Below, piece after piece: positions 15,040 to 23,300 of a stretch of DNA of 36,790 nucleotides. The notes beneath the pieces were generated by a model. The model was not told where the DNA came from, ran no database searches, and saw only the letters and a program-made list of their open reading frames with translations. The position numbers and the translations under genes were made by a program. Source of the DNA: Bacteroidales bacterium (lineage in GTDB: Bacteria; Bacteroidota; Bacteroidia; Bacteroidales; Muribaculaceae); NCBI GenBank assembly GCA_019416425.1, contig DXXK01000014.1, positions 1-36,790 on the forward strand. Reading direction: 5' to 3'. How positions within the stretch are numbered: the stretch's first letter is position 1; the number at the start of each line of letters is the position of its first letter.

Positions 15040-18000
15040 CACTGTCCGACTGCACCGCCCTGTTCGTAACCGAGCCCAAGCGCAAGTCCGTCGAGAAGCT
15101 GCTGCGTGACGTCAAGTCGCGCCGCTGCATGCTGACGGGCCTGGCCGGAAGCGCCATGCCCATGCTGTTAGGCTCCGTGAAGTGCCCCGGCACCGCCCTG
15201 GTCATATGCGAGGACATGACTCAGGCCGGATACATGTACTCCGACCTGGAGGCCGTGGCCGGAAGCGACGCCGTGTGCATCTTCCCCTCCGGCTACAAGC
15301 GCGACATCAAGTACGGACAGACCGACGGTCCGCAGCAGATACTCCGCACCGAGACGCTGGACCGCTTAGGGGCCAAGACACCGCCGCGCTGGGTCGTGGC
15401 GTGCCCCGAGGCCCTGGCCGAGAAGGTCGCCGACCGCGACGTGCTGGCCGAGAACACCGTCCGGCTCCATCCCGGCGACACCGTGCGCATCTCCGACCTG
15501 CAGAAGCGCCTGCTGGAGCTGGGCTTCAACAAGGTGGACTATGTCTACGAGCCGGGGCAGTTCGCCATCCGCGGCTCAATCGTCGACATCTTCAGCTACA
15601 GCCACGACATGCCCTACCGTCTGGACTTCTTCGACGAGGACATCGACACGCTGCGCACGTTCAACATCGAGACGCAGCTGTCGGAGGGCAAGGTTGACGA
15701 GGCCACCGTCATCGGCGCGCACGCCTCGGATTCCGACGGAGGCGTATCGCTGATCGACACCTTGCCGGACGATACCGTAGTCTTCTGCGCCGATCCCGAC
15801 TATGTCTGCGCGCGCGTCAAGGCCATAGCCGGCGAGAGCTATTCCGAGTCCGCGGCCATCGCGGGCGAGGGCGACGCCGACGCCATGCAGAAGGTGGTGG
15901 ACCCCGAGGCGTTCGCCGACCGCCTCGGCAGGCTGCGCCTGGTCCGCTGGTCCGTCAACAAGGAGGCCGACCCGCGGCACGACGGCTCGGGCCTCGCATG
16001 GACCACCGTGGCCTTCGACACCGATCCGCAGACCCTGTACCACAAGAACTTCAACCTGATCGCCGAGAGCTTCACCGACTTCCTGAAGCGCGGCTACCGC
16101 ATTATGGTGCTGTCCGACTCCCCGCGGCAGGCCGACCGCCTCAAGGACATCTTCGAGGACCGTGGCGACAGCATCGTCTTCACTCCCGTGGAGCCGACCA
16201 TACACGAGGGATTCGTCAACAACGACACCAAGACCTGCTTCTTCACCGACCACCAGATCTTCGACCGTTTCCACAACTACACGCTCCACAGCGACAAGGT
16301 GCGCGGAGGCCGCGTGGCCATGAGCCTCAAGGAACTGAACCAGATCGAGGTAGGCGACTACATAGTCCACATCGACCACGGCATCGGCACCTTCGGCGGC
16401 CTGCTGAAGATCAACAACAACGGCCATCCGCAGGAGGTGATCAAGGTGATCTACCAGAACAACGACCTGGTTTTGGTGTCCATCCACGCCCTGCACAAGC
16501 TGTCGAAGTACCGCGGCCAGGACGGCGTGGCGCCCAAGATCAACAAGCTGGGCTCCGGAGCCTGGCAGCGCCTCAAGGAACGCACCAAGACCAAGGTCAA
16601 GGACATAGCCCGCGACCTGATTCGGCTGTACGCCACGCGCCGTCAGGAGAAGGGACACGCCTTCCCTCCCGACAACTACATGCAGCAGGAACTGGAGGCA
16701 TCGTTCACCTACGAGGACACCCCGGACCAGATCAAGGCCACGGCGGCCGTCAAGGCCGACATGGAGTCACCCCGTCCCATGGACCGTCTGGTCTGCGGCG
16801 ACGTCGGCTTCGGCAAGACCGAGATCGCCGTCCGGGCAGCCTTCAAGGCCGCCTGCGACAACAAGCAGACCGCCCTGCTGGTGCCCACCACGGTCCTGGC
16901 CATGCAGCATTACCACACCTTCCACGACCGCCTCAGGGACTTCCCCGTGCGCGTGGAGTTCCTGAGCCGCGCCAAGAAGCCGGCCGAGGTCCGCAAGATC
17001 CTCGCCGACCTGAAGGAGGGCAGGATCGACATACTCATAGGCACGCACAAGATAATCGGCAAGCAGGTGCAGTTCAAGGACCTGGGACTCCTTATCATCG
17101 ACGAGGAGCAGAAGTTCGGCGTCGCCGTCAAGGAGAAACTGAAGCAGCTCAAGACCAACGTCGACACGCTGACCATGTCGGCCACCCCCATCCCGCGCAC
17201 GCTGCAGTTCTCGCTGATGGGGGCGCGCGACCTGAGCAACCTCAACACCCCGCCTGCCAACCGTCAGCCCATCAACACCACCGTGACCCGCCTCACCGAC
17301 GACACGCTGCGCGAGGCCGTCAGCTTCGAGATGAGCCGTAACGGACAGGTGTTCATCGTCACCAACCGCATCGAGAACCTGTACCAGATCCAGAACCAGC
17401 TGGAGCGCGTGGTGCCGGGCGTACGCACCGTCGTGGCCCACGGCCAGATGCCCCCGGAGCGCATGGAGCAGGCCATCGTGGACTTCCAGAACATGGACTA
17501 CGACGTTCTGCTGTCCACCACCATAATCGAGAACGGCGTGGACATGCCCAACGTCAACACCATTCTGGTGAACAACGCCCACCGCTTCGGTCTGAGCGAG
17601 CTGCACCAGCTGCGCGGCCGTGTGGGCCGCTCGTCGCGCAAAGCGTTCTGCTATCTGCTCATACCCTCGGACGCGGCGCTGACACCCGTGGCGCGGCGCC
17701 GACTGCAAGCCATCGAGTCGTTCGCCGACCTGGGCAGCGGCATTCAGATCGCCATGCAGGACCTGGACATCCGCGGAGCCGGCAACCTGCTGGGATCCGA
17801 GCAGTCGGGATTCATCGCCGACCTGGGCTACGAGGCCTACCAGCAGATCCTGCGCGAGTCCGTCAAGGAACTTAAGACCGAGGAATTCGGCGACGAGTTC
17901 CAGGATGTTACCGACGCCACCGTGGCCGACGGCGAATACGTCACGGACGTGACCATCGACAGCGACCTGGAGCTGCGTCTCCCGCCGGAATACGTCCCGC

Positions 18001-18407
18001 AGGAGAGCGAGCGCATCTCGCTGTACCGTCAGCTGGACAACATGGAGCGCCCCGAGCAGGTGGAGCAGTTCCGCGCCGAGCTGCGCGACCGTTTCGGCGA
18101 AATCCCCCATGTCAGCGAGGAGCTGGTCAAGGTGGTGCTGCTGCGCTTCGCCGCCAAGAAGCTCGGCATGGAGCGCGTGGTGCTCAAGAACGGCCAGATG
18201 CGCGTCTACCTGGTGGGCGCCGAGAACAAGGCCTATTATCAAAGCCGTGCCTTCGGGCGCGTGCTGGACTGGATCCAGCGCAATCCCAAAGGCACGCAAT
18301 TCCGTACTGCGGGCGACCGTAACATCATCGTCATCTCCGACGTCACATCGGTCAGCCGCGCTCTCGACATCACCGAGGCGATGGTCACTACTTCTCCTGC
18401 GACTTGA
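15036..18407 (+). CDS. mfd: Transcription-repair coupling factor Mfd
   Basis: A 1123-residue protein of full length. It displaces RNA polymerase stalled at lesions and recruits UvrA. The N-terminal UvrB-like region includes the YVYEPGQFAIRGSIVDIFSY segment at about 170. The RNA-polymerase-interacting CarD-like domain is at about 425-492 (VGDYIVHIDHGIGTFGGL). The translocase has Walker A GDVGFGKTE near 587, DEEQ (LLIIDEEQKFGV) near 689, TMSATPIPRTL, and GRVGRSSRKAFCYLL in the second RecA lobe. The C-terminal TRCF domain covers about 985-1092. The start overlaps the S41 protease stop by four bases, so the two are likely translated together. The 3' end overlaps mscL on the opposite strand by 20 bases. 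Confidence 0.98.
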   Translation: MTLSDCTALFVTEPKRKSVEKLLRDVKSRRCMLTGLAGSAMPMLLGSVKCPGTALVICEDMTQAGYMYSDLEAVAGSDAVCIFPSGYKRDIKYGQTDGPQQILRTETLDRLGAKTPPRWVVACPEALAEKVADRDVLAENTVRLHPGDTVRISDLQKRLLELGFNKVDYVYEPGQFAIRGSIVDIFSYSHDMPYRLDFFDEDIDTLRTFNIETQLSEGKVDEATVIGAHASDSDGGVSLIDTLPDDTVVFCADPDYVCARVKAIAGESYSESAAIAGEGDADAMQKVVDPEAFADRLGRLRLVRWSVNKEADPRHDGSGLAWTTVAFDTDPQTLYHKNFNLIAESFTDFLKRGYRIMVLSDSPRQADRLKDIFEDRGDSIVFTPVEPTIHEGFVNNDTKTCFFTDHQIFDRFHNYTLHSDKVRGGRVAMSLKELNQIEVGDYIVHIDHGIGTFGGLLKINNNGHPQEVIKVIYQNNDLVLVSIHALHKLSKYRGQDGVAPKINKLGSGAWQRLKERTKTKVKDIARDLIRLYATRRQEKGHAFPPDNYMQQELEASFTYEDTPDQIKATAAVKADMESPRPMDRLVCGDVGFGKTEIAVRAAFKAACDNKQTALLVPTTVLAMQHYHTFHDRLRDFPVRVEFLSRAKKPAEVRKILADLKEGRIDILIGTHKIIGKQVQFKDLGLLIIDEEQKFGVAVKEKLKQLKTNVDTLTMSATPIPRTLQFSLMGARDLSNLNTPPANRQPINTTVTRLTDDTLREAVSFEMSRNGQVFIVTNRIENLYQIQNQLERVVPGVRTVVAHGQMPPERMEQAIVDFQNMDYDVLLSTTIIENGVDMPNVNTILVNNAHRFGLSELHQLRGRVGRSSRKAFCYLLIPSDAALTPVARRRLQAIESFADLGSGIQIAMQDLDIRGAGNLLGSEQSGFIADLGYEAYQQILRESVKELKTEEFGDEFQDVTDATVADGEYVTDVTIDSDLELRLPPEYVPQESERISLYRQLDNMERPEQVEQFRAELRDRFGEIPHVSEELVKVVLLRFAAKKLGMERVVLKNGQMRVYLVGAENKAYYQSRAFGRVLDWIQRNPKGTQFRTAGDRNIIVISDVTSVSRALDITEAMVTTSPAT

Positions 18408-18831
18408 GCAGGTCGCGGATCTCCGTCAGCAGCTTCTCCTCGGCCGTGGGCTCCGGTGCCGGTGCAGGCGCTGCCTCGGCCTCCTTCTCCTTCTTCATGA
18501 ACTTCACGGTGACGCGCAGCGCGATGAAGATCGACAGGGCGATGATGATGAAGTCAACGATGTTCTGGATGAACATGCCGTAGTTGATGGCCACCTCCTC
18601 GATCGCGGCTTTGCCTGCGGCCGCATCGGCCGGCTCCGCATGATGGATGATGTACTTCATGTTCTCGAAGCCCGTGTTGCCGGTGATCACGCTGATGCAC
18701 GGCATGATGATGTCATCCACAAGCGAGCTGACGATCTTGCCGAACGCACCGCCGACAATCACGCCGACAGCCATGTCTATCACATTCCCCTTCAAGGCGA
18801 ACTGCTTGAAATCCTCGATAAATTTTCCCAT
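18388..18831 (-). CDS. mscL: Large-conductance mechanosensitive channel MscL
   Basis: A 147-residue inner-membrane channel that opens under osmotic downshock. It begins MGKFIEDFKQFALKGNVIDM, the conserved N-terminal helix, then TM1 (AVGVIVGGAFGKIVSSLVDD). A periplasmic loop follows that is richer in Ala/Glu than usual (HHAEPADAAAG), then TM2 (FIIIALSIFIALRVTVKFM) and a C-terminal bundle with EEKLLTEIRDLL. The ATG at 18831 is chosen over an in-frame ATG 30 bases upstream because the canonical MscL N-terminus begins here. Its last codons overlap the end of mfd on the other strand. Confidence 0.97.
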   Translation of the reverse strand: MGKFIEDFKQFALKGNVIDMAVGVIVGGAFGKIVSSLVDDIIMPCISVITGNTGFENMKYIIHHAEPADAAAGKAAIEEVAINYGMFIQNIVDFIIIALSIFIALRVTVKFMKKEKEAEAAPAPAPEPTAEEKLLTEIRDLLKSQEK

Positions 18832-18954
18832 AAATAAATATTTTTGTTTGTACCTTTCCATAACCGTTGCGGGACAGTGCGTATCCCCATTGCCCCTTGA
18901 TTAGTCAAGAATTGCCAATATTTGACGCATCCTCACAATTATTAACAAAACTTC

Positions 18955-18968
18955 TCGCAAAATTGCGA
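18955..18968. promoter_or_regulatory. Palindrome upstream of gap
   Basis: TCGCAA-AA-TTGCGA is a perfect 6-bp inverted repeat. It lies 9 bases before the gap -7 box, where the -33 region would be, so it could be an operator. Confidence 0.35.
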
Positions 18969-18977
18969 AAAATTTCT

Positions 18978-18985
18978 TAAATTTG
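18978..18985 (+). promoter_or_regulatory. -7 promoter element of gap
   Basis: TAAATTTG matches TAnnTTTG exactly. The implied leader is about 70 bases, A-rich near the ATG as usual for Bacteroidota, and lacks a Shine-Dalgarno sequence. Confidence 0.6.
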
Positions 18986-19062
18986 CAATCTGAAACAGAA
19001 CCCATATAGACTTAAAGCTTTATAAACAATAGACAAACCCAAATTTCATAAAAACCAACGAA

Positions 19063-20070
19063 ATGACAAAGATTGGTATTAACGGTTTCGGCCGTATCGG
19101 TCGATTCGTATTCCGCGCCAGCACAAAGCGCGACGACATTGAGGTTGTAGCAATCAACGACCTGCTTCCTGTTGACTACATGGCATACATGCTGAAGTAT
19201 GACACAATGCACGGCCGTTTCGACGGCACCGTAGAGGCCGACGTCGAGAAGAGCGAGCTGATCGTCAACGGCAAGCGCATCCGCGTTACCGCATGCCGCG
19301 ACCCGAAGGAGATCAACTGGGGTGCTGTCGAGGCCGAGTACGTTGTTGAGTCCACCGGTCTGTTCCTGACCCAGGAGAAGGCTCAGGCCCACATCGAGGC
19401 CGGCGCAAAGTACGTCGTTATGTCCGCTCCCTCCAAGGACGCCACTCCCATGTTCGTATGCGGCGTTAACGAGAACACCTATGCCGGCCAGCAGTTCGTT
19501 TCGAACGCTTCCTGCACCACCAACTGTCTCGCCCCCATCGCCAAGGTCCTGAACGACAAGTTCGGTATCGTCGAGGGTCTGATGACCACCGTTCACTCCA
19601 CAACCGCAACGCAGAAGACCGTTGACGGTCCTTCGATGAAGGACTGGCGTGGTGGCCGTGCCGCCAGCGGCAACATCATCCCCAGCTCCACTGGCGCCGC
19701 CAAGGCTGTCGGCAAGGTCATCCCCGAGCTGAACGGCAAGCTGACCGGTATCTCCATGCGTGTCCCCACTCTGGATGTTTCCGTTGTGGACCTGACCTGC
19801 AACCTTGAGAAGCCCGCTACCAAGGAGGACATCTGCGCCGCCATGAAGGAAGCTTCCGAGACCTACCTGAAGGGTGTGCTCGGATACACCGAGGACGCCG
19901 TAGTAAGCTCCGACTTCCTGGGCTGCCCCCTGACCTCCATCTTCGACGCCAACGCCGGCGTTTACCTGACCGACAAGTTCGTCAAGGTCATCAGCTGGTA
20001 CGACAACGAGATCGGTTACTCCAACAAGGTTCTGGACCTGATCGCACACATGAAGAAGGTTAACGGCTAA
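19063..20070 (+). CDS. gap: Type I glyceraldehyde-3-phosphate dehydrogenase
   Basis: A 335-residue glycolytic enzyme converting glyceraldehyde-3-phosphate, phosphate and NAD+ to 1,3-bisphosphoglycerate. The NAD motif is INGFGRIGR (residues 6-14). N32-D33 suggests NAD preference. The catalytic cysteine is C151 in SNASCTTNCLAP, with H178 in TTVHSTTA as its partner. SSTGAAKAVGKV and WYDNEIGYSN are the usual later blocks. The full family length is present. It is a single-gene unit with its own promoter and a strong terminator. Its codon usage (more T-ending codons such as GTT and GGT) suggests high expression. Confidence 0.98.
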   Translation: MTKIGINGFGRIGRFVFRASTKRDDIEVVAINDLLPVDYMAYMLKYDTMHGRFDGTVEADVEKSELIVNGKRIRVTACRDPKEINWGAVEAEYVVESTGLFLTQEKAQAHIEAGAKYVVMSAPSKDATPMFVCGVNENTYAGQQFVSNASCTTNCLAPIAKVLNDKFGIVEGLMTTVHSTTATQKTVDGPSMKDWRGGRAASGNIIPSSTGAAKAVGKVIPELNGKLTGISMRVPTLDVSVVDLTCNLEKPATKEDICAAMKEASETYLKGVLGYTEDAVVSSDFLGCPLTSIFDANAGVYLTDKFVKVISWYDNEIGYSNKVLDLIAHMKKVNG

Positions 20071-20119
20071 TCTCCACAACCCTAAGGCTGACCCCGGTCA
20101 GACCTTCAAACCAACCCAC

Positions 20120-20160
20120 AAGGGGCCGGGACGCGGATGCGTCTCGGCCCCTTAACTTTT
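20120..20160 (+). terminator. Intrinsic terminator of gap
   Basis: Arms 20120-20134 and 20139-20153 pair 14 of 15 bases around a GGAT loop, followed by AACTTTT. Confidence 0.85.
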
Positions 20161-20162
20161 CA

Positions 20163-20212
20163 ATGGGTGTGATGGGAATTATGGGAGTTATGGGAATTAT
20201 GGGTATTATGGG
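20163..20212. repeat. 9-bp tandem repeat with six regularly spaced GGG tracts
   Basis: About 5.5 units of the form ATGGGNNTK start at 20163. GGG tracts occur at 20165, 20174, 20183, 20192, 20201 and 20210, always nine bases apart, which satisfies a simple G-quadruplex pattern on the plus strand. Confidence 0.9.
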
Positions 20213-20217
20213 CTACA

Positions 20218-20246
20218 CTCCCACTACCCCCACTACCCCCACACCC
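20218..20246. repeat. C-tract repeat, G-quadruplex pattern on the minus strand
   Basis: CCC, CCCCC, CCCCC and CCC separated by ACTA, ACTA and ACA. Its reverse complement resembles the neighbouring GGG repeat, so the two form an imperfect inverted pair. Confidence 0.85.
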
Positions 20247-20249
20247 TGA

Positions 20250-20281
20250 GTAAAAAAAGGAGGCGCCTATGGCGCCTCCTT
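20250..20281 (-). terminator. Intrinsic terminator of the 1506-residue protein gene
   Basis: A perfect 11-bp stem, 20257-20267 with 20271-20281, and a 3-base loop. On the minus strand it is followed by a run of T (the A-run ending at 20258). Confidence 0.85.
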
Positions 20282-20305
20282 CGTTATTGTATGTCGGGAT
20301 TGTGA

Positions 20306-23300
20306 TTAGCGAACCACTACCTTGACGCTGTTCTTACCGGCCTTTACAACGTAGATTCCGGCGGGAACATTTACTGTCTCGGTTGCGGCGGCAACACCGT
20401 TGGCGATCACCTTACCGTCGGCCGTCGAGATGAGAACCTTCTCACCCTCGAAGCCCTTGATAACGATCTCACCCTTGCCGGCTGCTACCAGCTTGCCACC
20501 CTCAATGCCGTTCAGACCGCTGGTCTGGTACTTGATGGTAGCCTTGTTCGACATCTTGCCGTCACCCTCTTCGAAGATGGCAACTACAACGTAGGTGTAC
20601 TCGGTACCCTCTGTTACGTTGCTGTCGGCGTAAGCTGTCTCCTCAACCAGAGCGTCGTTGATCTTGACACCGTCACGGTATACATTGTAACCCTTCAGAG
20701 TCAGGTCACCCGTAACACCGCCGGCGGGGATGTAGGTTACATCGTCAATCATCAGCATGAAGGCGTTGTCTGCACAGCTGCGGATAGCGAAGCGCTTGGC
20801 ACCCTCCGGAACGAAGGCCTCGAACAGAGTCCACTCAGCGGAGATATTTACACCACCTGCATCCTCGATCTTGATGAAGTCCTTGGGATCGGTGCTGCCT
20901 GTGCTGTACCATACCTCGATTGTCTCGGGATAGTCAGCGCTGTAGCTCTTGGCATAGAACTCGATGGTCTGCTCAACACCGGCCAGCTCGGGCGAGATCG
21001 CCCAGTCGTCGGACGGAGTCTGGCCGTCGTAATTGAACAGGGAGAACAGATACTTGGTGCCGCTGTGGGCCTCGAAGGTCTGGTTGCCGAGCTGGCTCTG
21101 ATCCCAGATCCAGAAGCTACCCTTGGTCTCACCGGGAGTGATACCCGGGATATCTGTACCCTGGAAGCCACCAACCGCGCTTTCGTCAACGTCTACGAAT
21201 ACCCAGTCGCCATACTCGGCTGCGAATGCGTCGGCATCCTCGAAGTCATCGGTGACAGGCTCGGGAGTGATGTTCTCCATATCGGGCTCGTCCCATGTCA
21301 GGGCTACGGCACCCTCGCTGTTGCCAGCGGTCAGTGCGGTGGCACCGGGCAGCATGCTTGCCTTGGGCGATACCTCGACGGTAGCGGTCTTGTCGTTGGC
21401 GGTGTCAGCGTCACCCTCCTGCTTAACCACTGCGTAGTAAGCGATGGGCTCGTCGGCTACGGGCGACATAGAGAGATCGAACTCAACGGAGTTCTCAGCG
21501 TAGGAAGCAAGCTCGCCGCAGGTCTTCTCGGCAACCTTCTCCTCGTTGGCGTACAGCTCGACAGTGTAGCCGGCTGCATCGGTGATACCATAGTTGGCAA
21601 CTGTCACACCTACCTTATAGTCGGCGCCTGTGGCAACCTTCTTCGGAGCGGTGATGTCCAGTGCTACCATATCCTTCTGAACCATGTTCACCACATCGTA
21701 GCTCTGCCATACGAAGTACTTCTGCTCGGCGCTGAACTCGGTGTAGAGAGTGATGGAAACCCATGCCTTGTTCTGGAACTGGGCGGGCAGGTCGATGATC
21801 AGATCCTGATAACCCTCGGCCAGACCCAGGACAGTGTTGACGTCCATGATCTCGGTGCGCGGGATATCGTAGGACTCGGCGTAGATCTTGACGTTCTTGC
21901 AGCCGCCTACATAGTAATTCATCTTGAAGGCAACCTTGTCCTTGCCTAAGGTCGAGAACTTCGGCAGGAACCAGTAACCGTAACCGGCGGTAGCGCACTG
22001 GCCGACAACAGCTGCGTTTACGGTAGCGAAGTTGGGATCAAGCTTCTCCAGTCCGGCCTGACCCAGATAGGACTGCTTCATACCGCCCTGAGTGTTCAGC
22101 ATGATCGGAGTGTAGGTCATCGAACCCTTGGTGAAGTCCTCCAGCATGGGCAGGTTGTAGGGAGTACCCAGTACTGTGCTGCTGTACAGGATGACACCCG
22201 TACCGGCGGCGTTCGTACCGGCCACACCAAGCTGGAAGGATGCCATAGGCGTGCCATCGGGCAGCATGTTCTCGGTCTGGAACGACATTACGTCCTTGCC
22301 GATCTCGCCGATCTTCTGGTCTGCATAGATAGGAATACCCAAGAACTCACCTACCTGAACCTTCCGCCACAGCGAGTAATCGATGCCTGTGCGGTCGATG
22401 TAGCCGCCGTTGGCGCCCTCGACGGGAGCCTTGTAGCTACCGGCGATGCCAAGGTTGCTCTCGGTACCGTCAATACGCATGTCGGTGACAGGACCCAGCA
22501 GGTCGACACCTGTGTAGACAGGCACGATGGTGGGCATACCCAGGATATTGTTGTTGCTTACGTTGACCTCGATATCATTGTCACCCTGTACGGTGAGCAG
22601 GGTAACCTTCTGTGCGGCACCGGGCTTGCCGGTCACGGTCTTCAGGTCAACCAGAGACTCAAGCGTAGCCGTTACGTCACCCTTCAGGGCGTTGCCGGCG
22701 TTGTCGACAGTAGGCAGCTTGAAGCTTACGGTAGCGTTCAGGGCACCCTTCTCGCCGGGAACGGCAACCACGTCGGTGATGGCGGCGGGACCGATGATCT
22801 TGGCGGGCGATACACTCAGCTTGAAGTTGTTGACATAGAGATAGTACATGTTCTTGGCCGAGCATGCGCGTACGGCGATGTACCACTTGCCCGTCTCGGG
22901 GAACTCGAGGTACTTCTTCAGCGTCAGCTTGTTCGAGCTTGTATTCTTGGCCTCAACCTCATCAACGACCTTGATCAGGCCGTCAACGGTGTTCTCGCGA
23001 CCGATGTAAACCTCGAACTTCTCGGGATAGGATGCTGACTGAGTCCAGTAGTCCATCTGGAACTCATGGAGCGACTCGATGTCCTGAACGTTAACCGGAG
23101 GCAGGAACAGATAGTCGTCGGCAGCCTTGCTTGCGTTGTAGGCATAACGGAACGCGGTGTAGTCAGTACCGGCGTAGAATGCCCAGGTCTTGGTATCGTT
23201 GTTGTTGTTTACGATTGTGAACAGGTCGGCCTGCTCCTCGGTGGGTGCGAACTCGACGGGCTCGGAGTAAGCCTGGCCGAACAGGATCTGGTTGGAGCTT

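Noticed and set aside
16767..18299. Minus-strand ORF of 510 codons opposite mfd
   Set aside because: Antisense shadow of mfd, whose helicase motifs are unmistakable.
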